Shown here: positions 27,634 to 36,533 of the stretch, piece by piece | How positions within the stretch are numbered: position 1 is the first letter of the stretch | Layout: each line of letters begins with the position of its first letter | Assembly (NCBI GenBank): GCA_000403215.2 | Contig: KE159530.1 | Coordinates: forward strand, 1-64,000 | DNA length: 64,000 nt | DNA from: Lachnospiraceae bacterium A4 | Lineage (GTDB): Bacteria > Bacillota > Clostridia > Lachnospirales > Lachnospiraceae | Direction: 5' to 3' | Made by a program: the position numbers and the translations under genes | The notes under the pieces: model-generated | The model's input: the letters and a program-made list of their open reading frames with translations, nothing else | The model's database searches: none | What the model was told of the DNA's origin: nothing

Positions 27634-28704
27634 ATGGAAATGAAAGCGAAAAAGTGGTTTCTGTCCTGCATGTCCGTGCTGGCGGGGAGTATTTTGTTAA
27701 TGCTGCTGGTGTTCTGGATTTTTGATCCCTATTTTCATTTTCACAAGCCGTTTTCTTTTATCTCGTACCGCCTGTATGACGAGCGGTATATCAACGATGG
27801 GATATCGAGACATTTTGACTATGATGCCATCATCACAGGCACGTCGATGGCACAGAATTTCAAGACGAGCGAGGTGGATGCGCTGTTTGGCGTCGAGTCT
27901 GTCAAAGAGACCTTCTCCGGGGCAGGGTACAAAGAACTCTCAGAAAATCTCGACAGGGCGCTCAAGCGCAGGCCGGAGTTAAAGACCGTCATCTGGACGA
28001 TGGACGCGAACGCGATTCTGCGCGATAAGGATTATACGGACTATGACGGCTATCCCACCTATCTCTATGATGACAATCCATGGAATGATGTGCAGTATGT
28101 CTTTAACAAAAATGTGTGGTATCACGGGGTGCTGGTGAACCTGATGCGGACGGTTCTGGGGATACCAAGCACCACCTTCGACGAGTATTCCTCGTGGGAG
28201 AAGGAGACGGGAGCGGAGCAGGTCATAGCAAATTACGACCGCTGGGAGGAGCCGGCACAGGAGGCGCCGGGGCTGACAGAGGCGGATGTGGAGATGGTGA
28301 CGGCAAATATCAGGCAGAATTTTGTGGACTTGGTAAACAAGTATCCGGACACGACATTTTATGTGTTTTATACGCCATATAGTATTTGCTGGTGGGATTT
28401 TATGATCCGGGAGGGCATGATCAACTACTATTTTGAGGCAGAACTGATCGCAACGGAGATGCTTTTGCAGTGTCCGAACGTAAAACTCTATAATTTTCAT
28501 GATAAATATGATATAATAACGAATCTGGACAATTATCGGGATAAGGAGCACTATGCGTCGCATGTCAATTCGATGATTCTTGAGTGGATTGCCGCGGGTG
28601 ACGGGCTGGTGACACAAGAGAATTACAGAGCGCGCTACGATCAGGAAAGATCATATTATTCTAAGTATAATTATGAGCAGATTTTTCAGGAGCAGTCTGA
28701 ATAA
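27634..28704 (+). CDS. Membrane-anchored SGNH-like protein, partner of the MBOAT
   Basis: A 356-residue protein with one N-terminal helix (about 8-30) and an outside domain. GTSMAQNF (69-76) gives the candidate nucleophile Ser71, and YRDKEHYASHVN near 301-312 gives Asp303 and His306, so an SGNH-type triad is present in an AlgJ/DltD-like plan. Such proteins take the acyl group delivered by the MBOAT protein and place it on the glycan. GAGGAGG precedes the ATG. The 69-base gap after the MBOAT gene is AG-rich and has no clear signal. Acetyl transfer is inferred from the pairing. Confidence 0.8.
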   Translation: MEMKAKKWFLSCMSVLAGSILLMLLVFWIFDPYFHFHKPFSFISYRLYDERYINDGISRHFDYDAIITGTSMAQNFKTSEVDALFGVESVKETFSGAGYKELSENLDRALKRRPELKTVIWTMDANAILRDKDYTDYDGYPTYLYDDNPWNDVQYVFNKNVWYHGVLVNLMRTVLGIPSTTFDEYSSWEKETGAEQVIANYDRWEEPAQEAPGLTEADVEMVTANIRQNFVDLVNKYPDTTFYVFYTPYSICWWDFMIREGMINYYFEAELIATEMLLQCPNVKLYNFHDKYDIITNLDNYRDKEHYASHVNSMILEWIAAGDGLVTQENYRARYDQERSYYSKYNYEQIFQEQSE

Positions 28705-28729
28705 AATGCACCAGACCGGATTTGAATCT

Positions 28730-28766
28730 ATATGAGCCGCCGGGGGCGGTATGGAGGTATATAATG
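28730..28766 (+). repeat. Repeated hairpin-plus-ribosome-site leader, copy 1
   Basis: Just before the ABC exporter start, a short hairpin (CCGCC, three-base loop, GGCGG) is followed by TATGGAGG and an AT-rich spacer to the ATG. Bases 28730-28766 align without gaps to the ends of the two other copies (38470-38506 and 61797-61833). It is the most divergent of the three; similarity is not clear upstream of the hairpin. Confidence 0.5.
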
Positions 28767-30506
28767 GACATCATCAAGAAAATGCGCTATATTCTGAACA
28801 GGAAGCAAAAGCTTCATATCTGTTTTCTAGGTGTACTCATCTTTATCGGTGGTCTGCTGGAGACGTTGAGCGTATCGGCAGTGCTGCCGATCGTGTATGT
28901 GATCATCAGCCCTGAGCAGGCATTGGAAAATAAATATATCCGAATGGTGATGGACGCATTGGAGATTGACAGCATTGAGGGCTTTATCGTGCCGCTTCTG
29001 GGCGCGCTGATTGTGATGTATATTTTAAAGAATGCATTTTTGCTGTTACTGGTCCATGAGCAGAACCGTTTTATTTTAATGAATCGCAATAAATTAATCA
29101 GTCAGGTGCTTCGGGAGTTTCTGAACAGACCTTATGAGTTTTATCTGGATGCAGATATTCCGACGGTATTTCGGCTGACAGACAGTGATATTCCCAATGT
29201 GTTTAATATTCTGATGGCAATGATCTCTCTCGTGTCGGAGGGGATTGTGTTTGCACTGCTGTGTATTGTGATGGTTTTGACAGACTGGAAGCTGTTGTTA
29301 TTTTTGATTATAGTGTTTGGGATTCTTTCTTTTGTCATTTTAAAAGTATTAAAGCCGTTACTGTCAAGGCTGGGTGAAAAAAATCAGTCGATTCAGTCAC
29401 GGATTGCAAAATGGCGGATTCAGGCGATCTATGGCATCAAGGATGTGAAGGTGCTTCACAGGGAGGCATTTTTTGCGGACAATTATGAAAACAGCGGGAG
29501 GATTGGCGCTGGGTATGCCAGACGCCATGCCGTACTGAACAATACGCCGCGGCTGTTGATCGAGGCAGTCTTTATGACAAGTATTCTAAGCTATATCATT
29601 CTCTATATCCAGATGGGAAATGATGCGTCCACACTGATTCCGATGCTCTCAGCATTTGGTGTGGCAGCGATCCGCATGATGCCGAGCGTCAACCGCATTA
29701 ATACCTACATGACGGATATTTCGTATTTCAGACCCTGTCTGGATTATGTGTATGAAAATATGAATATCAACGAGATCAGCCGCAAAACGAATCAGACTTT
29801 AAAACCTGCGGATATTTCCAAGACGATGCAGCTTCATGACAGAATTTCACTCAAAGGTATTGTATATGCCTATCCAAATACGAGCAAACTAATCTTTGAT
29901 CATGCAGATATGGTGATTCCATATGGTAAGTCTGTCGGGATAATGGGACCATCGGGCGCAGGCAAGTCTACGATTGTGGATATTTTGCTGGGATTGTTAA
30001 CAGTTCAGGAGGGCAGCATCACCTGTGACGGTGAGAATATCTTTGACAACTATCCGGCATGGCTTGCCCAGATTGGCTATATTCCGCAGTCCATCTATCT
30101 GGTGGACGAGCCAGTCAGAAATAACATCGCGTTTGGCATCGCCGATGAGGAGATTGACGACAGCCGCATATGGCAGGCGCTCGAGGAGGCGCAGCTTGCG
30201 GATTTTATCAGAGGGCTGCCACAGGGGCTTGACACTGCCATCGGCGACCGCGGCGTGCGCATTTCCGGCGGACAGCGGCAGCGCCTTGGCATTGCGCGGG
30301 CGCTTTATCACAACCCGGAGATACTGGTGTTTGATGAGGCGACCTCGGCGCTTGACAACGAGACTGAGGCGGCGGTGATGGAGGCAATCAACAGCTTCCA
30401 CGGCAGAAAGACGATGGTCATCATTGCACACCGCTTAAATACTATTGAGAAGTGTGATATTATTTATAAAGTGGATGAAGGGAAAATACAGGAGACAAGA
30501 TTGTGA
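28764..30506 (+). CDS. ABC exporter, PglK/MsbA-like lipid-linked glycan flippase
   Basis: A 580-residue half transporter. Five or six helices lie in the first 300 residues, then an ATPase domain with Walker A GPSGAGKST (395-403), Q-loop Gln442, signature SGGQRQR (501-507), Walker B LVFDE (521-525) and the switch His556. PglK-type proteins of this size flip polyprenyl-diphosphate oligosaccharides outward. GGAGG at six bases fixes the start at the internal ATG and not at the longer frame. A second copy of this gene type lies at 56762, with the same opening (RKQK, then a hydrophobic stretch and SAVLP or SAVMP). With no Wzx gene in the window, these two are the likely exporters. Confidence 0.88.
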   Translation: MDIIKKMRYILNRKQKLHICFLGVLIFIGGLLETLSVSAVLPIVYVIISPEQALENKYIRMVMDALEIDSIEGFIVPLLGALIVMYILKNAFLLLLVHEQNRFILMNRNKLISQVLREFLNRPYEFYLDADIPTVFRLTDSDIPNVFNILMAMISLVSEGIVFALLCIVMVLTDWKLLLFLIIVFGILSFVILKVLKPLLSRLGEKNQSIQSRIAKWRIQAIYGIKDVKVLHREAFFADNYENSGRIGAGYARRHAVLNNTPRLLIEAVFMTSILSYIILYIQMGNDASTLIPMLSAFGVAAIRMMPSVNRINTYMTDISYFRPCLDYVYENMNINEISRKTNQTLKPADISKTMQLHDRISLKGIVYAYPNTSKLIFDHADMVIPYGKSVGIMGPSGAGKSTIVDILLGLLTVQEGSITCDGENIFDNYPAWLAQIGYIPQSIYLVDEPVRNNIAFGIADEEIDDSRIWQALEEAQLADFIRGLPQGLDTAIGDRGVRISGGQRQRLGIARALYHNPEILVFDEATSALDNETEAAVMEAINSFHGRKTMVIIAHRLNTIEKCDIIYKVDEGKIQETRL

Positions 30507-30530
30507 TATTGTATCAGCAAAGGGGGATTT

Positions 30531-31379
30531 ATGACACGTACAACAAATTTCTTTTTAATTCATAACTTTAATACAATACCAACAGAGCTAACCGAGCTAT
30601 GTGAGGATTATATTCTTTATGATTGTTCAAATGATATGAATGTGAAGAAAAAACTTGCGGAATATAATTTTAAGGTAAAATATGTAGAAAATACAGGCCA
30701 TAATATTACAAGCTATTTTTCGTATTTTGCAGAAAATTATGATCATCTTCCAGAAGTGATTTGTCTGTTAAAGGGAAATATGATAGGCCGCCACTGCTCG
30801 ATGGAGTTTTTTCGGGAGGTATATGATAACAAGAGCTTTACTTTTCTTTATGATGAAAAACAGTATTGGGATCGGTATGCGAAATTTACAAACGGGGGAA
30901 ATGGAAACAAAAATGCTGTGGGAACGACATTTCTTGCGATGGAGAATGTTTATGTTGAGAAAAATGATTCATGGTATGCAGATTCGCCCAACCATCCTAA
31001 GAAATATTTTAATGACGTGGACGATCTGTTGAGATTTATCTATAAATACCCCATGATTCCACAGTATTTAGCCTTTTCGCCGGGGGCATGTTTTATAGTA
31101 AGAAGGGAACAAATTCTTAGACACGGAAGGAATTTTTATCTGAATCTGAATAAACTTATGAATTATGGAACCGCACCTAATTTTCCATCTGAGGCACATC
31201 AGATCGAACGGATTTTACCGATTATATTCACTTCGCTGGGCGAGGTCAATCCATGGATGGAAGATGAGAAGCTGTTTGATAAAAAACTTCCTGAGTGCAG
31301 TGCATATATTCAATATAAGTATGAAAACCGGGAGAGACGGTTTAAAAAGCTTCGGAAAATGTTAGGGTTGATAAAATGA
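30531..31379 (+). CDS. DUF3431-like protein, putative glycosyltransferase
   Basis: A 282-residue soluble protein. It has the layout of DUF3431 proteins: a short N-terminal strand, a VENTGHNITSYFSYFAENYDHLPEVICLLKGN segment in its middle (in parts: GHNITSYF and LPEVICLLKG), and a later FSPGACFIVRREQIL block, which resembles the acceptor side of GT-A enzymes. No certain DxD metal site is seen. The gene and its neighbour at 31376 are AT-richer than the genes around them. Overlapping start and stop with the next gene point to translational coupling. The function is inferred only from family resemblance and context. Confidence 0.6.
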   Translation: MTRTTNFFLIHNFNTIPTELTELCEDYILYDCSNDMNVKKKLAEYNFKVKYVENTGHNITSYFSYFAENYDHLPEVICLLKGNMIGRHCSMEFFREVYDNKSFTFLYDEKQYWDRYAKFTNGGNGNKNAVGTTFLAMENVYVEKNDSWYADSPNHPKKYFNDVDDLLRFIYKYPMIPQYLAFSPGACFIVRREQILRHGRNFYLNLNKLMNYGTAPNFPSEAHQIERILPIIFTSLGEVNPWMEDEKLFDKKLPECSAYIQYKYENRERRFKKLRKMLGLIK

Positions 31380-32281
31380 GTACAGTAATGTTAAGACATG
31401 CATTTTTGATTATGGCGCATGAGTATACTTTGGTGCTGGAATATCTGGTGCAGCTTTTGGATCATCAAAATCATGGAATTTATATTCATATAGACCAAAA
31501 GGCATCGGCTCTGGAAAAGAAAAAGATAAAGGATTTGCAATACCGTGTAAAAAAATCACGGATTTACTTTTTGAGCAGATATAAAGTGTTCTGGGGGACA
31601 AACAGTATCGTCAAGGCACAGCTTGCTATGTTAAATCAGTCCGTCAAAGAAGCGTATGACTATTATCATTTTCTGTCGGGAGCAGACCTTCCGATCAAGT
31701 GCGGCAAGACCATACAAGCTTTTTTTGAGGAAAATAACGGCAAGGAGTTCATTCATTTTGGAACGCAGCAGTATCAGCGAGATATACAACAGCGATTTAA
31801 TGTCTATCATTTCTTTACCCGGCAGCTTGGACGAAAGCGGGACAAAAAGTGTTGGGTTTATGCGGAGACCTACGCGCTCGCAGTGCAGCGCCGGCTTCAT
31901 ATTGACAGGACAAAAAAGCATGATTATACGTTTTATGGCGGTTCAAACTGGTGTAGTATTACGAATGCGTTTGCCTGCTATGTAGTAAAAAATTTTCCAA
32001 CATTCCGCAAAGGTTTTTATTTTTCCCAGATTAGTGATGAATCTGTATGGCAGACAATTGTGATGGCTTCTCCATATAGACAAAATCTGTATCATGATAG
32101 ATTCGACAATGATTGTGGGGCATGTCTGCGCTATATTGACTGGGAGCGGGGAAACCCTTATGTATTTCGCAGGGAGGATTTTGAGGATTTGATGGCATCA
32201 AACTGTATGTTTGCAAGGAAATTTGATGAAAAGACAGATCTGGAAATCATTGAACAGCTTTATCATACATTGAAGGAATAG
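31376..32281 (+). CDS. GT14-like beta-1,6-GlcNAc-transferase family protein
   Basis: A 301-residue protein related to core-2/I-branching enzymes (GT14). Signatures are HAFLIMAHEYTLVLEYLVQLL at the N-terminus (spread over 8-28), IYIHIDQKA (35-43), YHFLSGADLPI (97-107) and a GGSNWCSIT block. GT14 enzymes are metal-independent GT-A fold proteins that add GlcNAc or xylose through beta-1,6 or similar links; donor and acceptor here are unknown. The ATG overlaps the stop of the previous gene. Base composition is AT-rich, like that gene. Confidence 0.85.
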   Translation: MSTVMLRHAFLIMAHEYTLVLEYLVQLLDHQNHGIYIHIDQKASALEKKKIKDLQYRVKKSRIYFLSRYKVFWGTNSIVKAQLAMLNQSVKEAYDYYHFLSGADLPIKCGKTIQAFFEENNGKEFIHFGTQQYQRDIQQRFNVYHFFTRQLGRKRDKKCWVYAETYALAVQRRLHIDRTKKHDYTFYGGSNWCSITNAFACYVVKNFPTFRKGFYFSQISDESVWQTIVMASPYRQNLYHDRFDNDCGACLRYIDWERGNPYVFRREDFEDLMASNCMFARKFDEKTDLEIIEQLYHTLKE

Positions 32282-32325
32282 AGAAGATTAGAAGATAAGA
32301 ATATAAGATAAAGGAAAATGGTATT

Positions 32326-33342
32326 GTGGAGAAGAAACCAATCATTGCAACTGAATTATTAAAGGGTCAGGGGCTTGGCAATCAATTGTTCTGCTATGTG
32401 ACAACAAGAGCGCTCGCCTGTGACAAGGGCTTTGATTTTGCCATACTGGGCAGGGAGCTTCTGGATTGCATGTCATTTATGGAGCTGGATTGTGGTCTTG
32501 CGCTGGAGAAGGAGGATTTTCAGGAAGTCTATCACGAGAGAGAGGACAGAATCTATCTTGGCAATTCCCGGCATGACCTCGAGCACGGCTGTTATATCAC
32601 AGGTGCGGATGAGCGGCTGCCTGCACTGGACCAGACGACGCTTCTGTACGGAAATATGCAGGACGAGTCCTATTTTGGCAACTATAAAAAAGAAATCAAG
32701 ACATGGCTGCGGGTAAAACCGGCGTATGACTGTATGGATTACTCGCGGGAAAACCTCTGTATCATCAATATTCGGGGCGGCGAGTATACGAGCAATCCTG
32801 AGCTTTTTCTCAGGCGCCGCTACTGGCTGGACGCGATGGCGCTCATGCGGCAGCAGCGCGCAGACATGCAGTTTATGGTGGTGACAGACGACGTTTCGGC
32901 GGCGGGGAGAATTTTGCCGGAAGTCGAGGCGTATCATTTTGACTTGGCGGGGGATTACACTGCGATTAAAAACGCGCATTATCTGATACTGTCCAACTCA
33001 ACCTTCGCATTTTTTCCGGCATTTACAAGCGATACCGTCAAGTTTATCATCGCGCCGAAATACTGGGCGCGGCACAATGTATCAGACGGTTATTGGGCGT
33101 CGGAACAGAATATTTATTCGGATTTTCATTATCTTGACAGAAAAGGAAACCTTTTTACTGCCAAAGAATGCAGGGAAGCGCTTGACAAATACAGGCAGGA
33201 GTCGCCATACTATAAAAGAATTGGAAAGAAGCCGGCGGGCATGGCGCTCGTGGCGGCGGGCATCAGAAGCAGAGGACTGGTATACAGTGATTTGATGGTG
33301 CGGGCGGTTCGTTCGTTAAAGCGCAGATTAAAACGGAAATGA
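32326..33342 (+). CDS. Divergent GT11-like glycosyltransferase
   Basis: A 338-residue protein that begins with a GT11-type loop, GQGLGNQLFCYV (14-25). In place of the usual HxRRGD the second motif reads NIRGGEY, and a C-terminal LILSNSTFAFFPAF block is conserved. It may therefore be a fucosyltransferase relative with another donor or an altered active site. Translation seems to start at GTG; the nearest ATG upstream is out of frame. The ribosome site is modest (AAGGA ten bases away). It follows a purine-rich spacer that resembles those before 37517 and 52557. Confidence 0.75.
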   Translation: MEKKPIIATELLKGQGLGNQLFCYVTTRALACDKGFDFAILGRELLDCMSFMELDCGLALEKEDFQEVYHEREDRIYLGNSRHDLEHGCYITGADERLPALDQTTLLYGNMQDESYFGNYKKEIKTWLRVKPAYDCMDYSRENLCIINIRGGEYTSNPELFLRRRYWLDAMALMRQQRADMQFMVVTDDVSAAGRILPEVEAYHFDLAGDYTAIKNAHYLILSNSTFAFFPAFTSDTVKFIIAPKYWARHNVSDGYWASEQNIYSDFHYLDRKGNLFTAKECREALDKYRQESPYYKRIGKKPAGMALVAAGIRSRGLVYSDLMVRAVRSLKRRLKRK

Positions 33343-33386
33343 GGGGCATTGTAAACAACAGTATTTCATGAAAAGGGAGAAAAGGC

Positions 33387-34142
33387 GTGGAGAAGGACAG
33401 CAAGTCAAAAAAATTAAAGCTGCCGCAGGTGACGCTCGCCGCGATGACAAGCGTGAACGTCCGGGCGACCATCAAGGCGATGCAGTACAGTATGCGAGGG
33501 ATTGATTTTGGCGATGCGGTTCTGATCACGCATCGAAAACCTGTTTTGTTGCCCAAGTCCATTCGCTGCAGCCACACGGACAGGTTAAAGGACATCGACG
33601 CCTTTAACTATAAGATGGTCTATGAGCTGGGGTCACATATTCATACGGATTTTGCGCTGATTGTGCATGCAGATGGCTTTGTGGTACATCCTGAAATGTG
33701 GCGGGAGGAATTTCTGGACTATGATTATATTGGTGCGCCTTGGCCGCTGCCGCCTGAGGGCGATACGACCACGTACCGCGACCGGGACGGGAATATCTGC
33801 CGTGTCGGGAACAGCGCAGGTATCCGCAGCAAGCGCCTGATGGACTTTCCGAAAAAAGCGGGGATTCCGTGGGAGGGCGAGTATGCCTACGGGCGGATGT
33901 GGTATTATGAGGACGGATTTATCTGCTGTAAGATACGGCATCTGCTAGAGGCGGAGGGAATGCGCATCGCACCGCTGTCAGTCGCGAAGTATTACAGCCA
34001 CGAGAAGATGATACCAGAGGTACAGGGAATCACGCCGTTTGCCTTCCACAAGTGGGAGGGGACGAATGCGCAGTATCCCAATTTTATCAAAGAACCTGCG
34101 GTTTCCCGGATCAAAAGAAGAGCCGCAGGGTGGTTTCGTTAG
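33387..34142 (+). CDS. DUF5672-family protein, putative glycosyltransferase
   Basis: A 251-residue soluble protein. It matches the DUF5672 pattern: LPQVTLAAMTSVNV at the N-terminus, HTDFALIVHADGFVVHPE in the middle, then DYDYIGAPWP, VGNSAGIRSKRLMDF and a YEDGFICCKIR acidic block. The family is taken to be GT-A glycosyltransferases, with HADG in place of the DxD. It starts at GTG with GGGAG seven bases before it. It lies between a GT11-like gene and a large membrane protein, in keeping with a step in chain assembly. Confidence 0.78.
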   Translation: MEKDSKSKKLKLPQVTLAAMTSVNVRATIKAMQYSMRGIDFGDAVLITHRKPVLLPKSIRCSHTDRLKDIDAFNYKMVYELGSHIHTDFALIVHADGFVVHPEMWREEFLDYDYIGAPWPLPPEGDTTTYRDRDGNICRVGNSAGIRSKRLMDFPKKAGIPWEGEYAYGRMWYYEDGFICCKIRHLLEAEGMRIAPLSVAKYYSHEKMIPEVQGITPFAFHKWEGTNAQYPNFIKEPAVSRIKRRAAGWFR

Positions 34143-34151
34143 AGGTACGAT

Positions 34152-36533
34152 ATGTTGAGAAAGGCATGGTTGATGGTGAATAAAGACACAGCAGATCAGA
34201 TAAAATGTTTTATAGAGGAGCGCAGGGGATACAGCATTTTTATGCTCGTTCAGAGTTTGATTTTGTTATGCTTCATAGCAGGGCTGTTCGGAAAGGCTGT
34301 GACGATCGAGCTTGATGCGCAGAACCTTGAAATCCGCGATGAGAAGGTGATTGTCAATGAGGACCACTCGTTTTATATTTCGGGCTGGAATGACGAGACT
34401 TCTTATGGGCGCTGGGTTGCGGGGACAGGGCTGTTTGATCTGAAACAGGGAATGTATGAGGTTTCTGTTGCGTATCAGTCTCTCTTGTATAATACAGAGG
34501 TTGGCGGCAACTGCGAGGACAAGACAGGCACCCTGCAAATCCTTAGGACCAAAAAGACAGAGGACAAGCTCTGCTATAATGAACTCGAGTTTCAGGATGG
34601 ACATACGCGCCAGCGCACGCGGCTGTGGATTCGCAATATCGGCGGAGAGCATGGCTTACAACTGATGGTCAATTTTTACGGTGTGGGAGAACTGCGGGTT
34701 GATAAAATTCTAATCAAAGAGCTCACGGCGTGGCGCCTGATGAAACTGCTTGGATGGCTTGTGCTGTTTCTGGCAGTCGATGCAGTCTACATCTACTTTT
34801 TTGTCAGCCGCAAGGCCGCGAATAAGACGGCGGTGGCAATCCTTCTTTTCGCAGTGTTTTTTGCCAGTCTGCCGCTCGTGACAGACTCTTTGTTCTGGGG
34901 GCATGACCTTGATTTTCATTTAAACCGAATCATTGCGCTTGCAAACGGGCTGGAGGCGGGGCATCTTTTTGTGCCGATTCAGACGGAGGTCTTAAACGGC
35001 TATGGCTACGCCTCACCGCTGTTTTACAGCCAGCTATTTTTGTATATACCAGCGATTCTTTATAATCTGGCAGTGCCCGCGCAAGTGTGCTATCAGATCT
35101 ATGCGGTGCTTGCCAACATTGCGACCTGCCTGATTGCGTACTATAGCTTTAAGGGGATTGTGAGGGACAATAAGATTGCGGCGGCAGGCGCGCTGGTTTA
35201 TCTGCTGTCGGCGTACCGCATCACGAATTTGTATGTCAGAGCGGCAGTTGGAGAATATACGGCGATGGCGTTTTTTCCGCTCATTATCTATGGATTTGTG
35301 CGCGTGTATACCACGGAGGAGACGAAACTTGGCATCAGGGACTATCTTCCGATTGTACTGGGGCTGAGCGGATTAATTGAGAGCCATGTGCTCTCCTGCG
35401 AGCTGGCGGCAATGTTTATCGTGGTCGTGTGTCTGGTAAATTACAAGAAAACTTTGGTGCTCAGGCGTTTTATCACCTTGGCAAAGGCGGCGGTTTTGAC
35501 GCTGTGTCTCAATATGGCATTTATCCTGCCGTTTATCGAATCAATGCAGATGGATATCCGGGTAAACAACGACCCTGTCAATCAGATTCAGGTGCAGGGA
35601 ACATATTTGCAGCAGGTGTTCAGCGCTTTTCAGGTCTCGTTTGGTGACAGCCGTATTGGCATGAATTCTGAAATGCCGCTGTCGCTTGGCATCTCTCTTG
35701 TCATGGGGCTTGTCATCTTTGCCGCCTGCTGCAGTATGCAGAATGCGTGGCGCACAAGAAAGAGCAGCACAGTCAAGGTTGGCGTGCTGTGCACGGTATT
35801 TACCATTGTGTGCATTGTCCTGTCGCTCAGGATTTTCCCGTGGGACAGTATTGAGAACTTTAGTAAGCTGCTTGCGAAAGTGCTGTGCATCGTCCAGTTT
35901 CCGTGGCGGTATCTGTCTATGGCGACGGTGTTTGCCGCGGTGGTGACGGTGATTGGGCTCTATGTCGTAAAGGAGATCCGGAGTGCGCGGGCGATGCAGA
36001 TTTTGGGCGGTATGCTCTGTCTGACTGCCGTGTTCACAAACAGCCTGTACATGGCTGGTTTTACAGACGGTATCGGGATTGAGCGGGTTTACGGAGACGC
36101 CGATGTGGACAAGGCGGTGAGCAGCGGCGAATACATTCTGAGCGATACCATCGAGGGAAATCTCCGCTGGCGCAGAGTGAACACAGACACGGAGTTTGTC
36201 ACAGTGTCCGACTATGAATATCAGGGCGGGGTTACGACGTTTGACTGCGTGAACACTGCCGGCACGGAGATGCCAGTGGAGATTCCGCTCATGAATTATG
36301 ACAATTATTATGCCTGCGATACGGCGACAGGAGAGGCAATCGGCATCATGAACGGGACAGATAACCGTGTGAGTCTTGCAGTGCCGGCAGGCTTTGACAG
36401 CAGCATCAAGGTGGTATACCGGTTTCCGCTGCTGTGGAAACTGTCCTATGCAGTTTCAGGCATCACTGTGCTTTTGATTGCGGCGGCAGTGATACTGGAT
36501 AGAAGGAAGAGGAGGAACGCTGGTGATTTATGA
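34152..36533 (+). CDS. Large membrane protein with PTPS-related domain (GT-C-like)
   Basis: A 793-residue protein. After a first helix (about 29-48) comes an outside beta-rich domain of about 140 residues, then about ten helices starting near 198, and a final outside domain before a last helix. The motif FWGHDLDFHLNRI (248-260) is typical of the large membrane proteins labelled 6-pyruvoyl-tetrahydropterin synthase-related, which are thought to be GT-C glycosyltransferases despite that name. The N-terminal outside domain may bind glycan. Its end overlaps the next gene by 11 bases. Substrate is unknown. Confidence 0.75.
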   Translation: MLRKAWLMVNKDTADQIKCFIEERRGYSIFMLVQSLILLCFIAGLFGKAVTIELDAQNLEIRDEKVIVNEDHSFYISGWNDETSYGRWVAGTGLFDLKQGMYEVSVAYQSLLYNTEVGGNCEDKTGTLQILRTKKTEDKLCYNELEFQDGHTRQRTRLWIRNIGGEHGLQLMVNFYGVGELRVDKILIKELTAWRLMKLLGWLVLFLAVDAVYIYFFVSRKAANKTAVAILLFAVFFASLPLVTDSLFWGHDLDFHLNRIIALANGLEAGHLFVPIQTEVLNGYGYASPLFYSQLFLYIPAILYNLAVPAQVCYQIYAVLANIATCLIAYYSFKGIVRDNKIAAAGALVYLLSAYRITNLYVRAAVGEYTAMAFFPLIIYGFVRVYTTEETKLGIRDYLPIVLGLSGLIESHVLSCELAAMFIVVVCLVNYKKTLVLRRFITLAKAAVLTLCLNMAFILPFIESMQMDIRVNNDPVNQIQVQGTYLQQVFSAFQVSFGDSRIGMNSEMPLSLGISLVMGLVIFAACCSMQNAWRTRKSSTVKVGVLCTVFTIVCIVLSLRIFPWDSIENFSKLLAKVLCIVQFPWRYLSMATVFAAVVTVIGLYVVKEIRSARAMQILGGMLCLTAVFTNSLYMAGFTDGIGIERVYGDADVDKAVSSGEYILSDTIEGNLRWRRVNTDTEFVTVSDYEYQGGVTTFDCVNTAGTEMPVEIPLMNYDNYYACDTATGEAIGIMNGTDNRVSLAVPAGFDSSIKVVYRFPLLWKLSYAVSGITVLLIAAAVILDRRKRRNAGDL

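Noticed and set aside
34152-36533. Pterin synthase activity for the large membrane protein
   Set aside because: The family name refers to a weak domain resemblance; the protein is a multi-spanning membrane protein with a GT-C-like plan and lacks a pterin-enzyme metal site.
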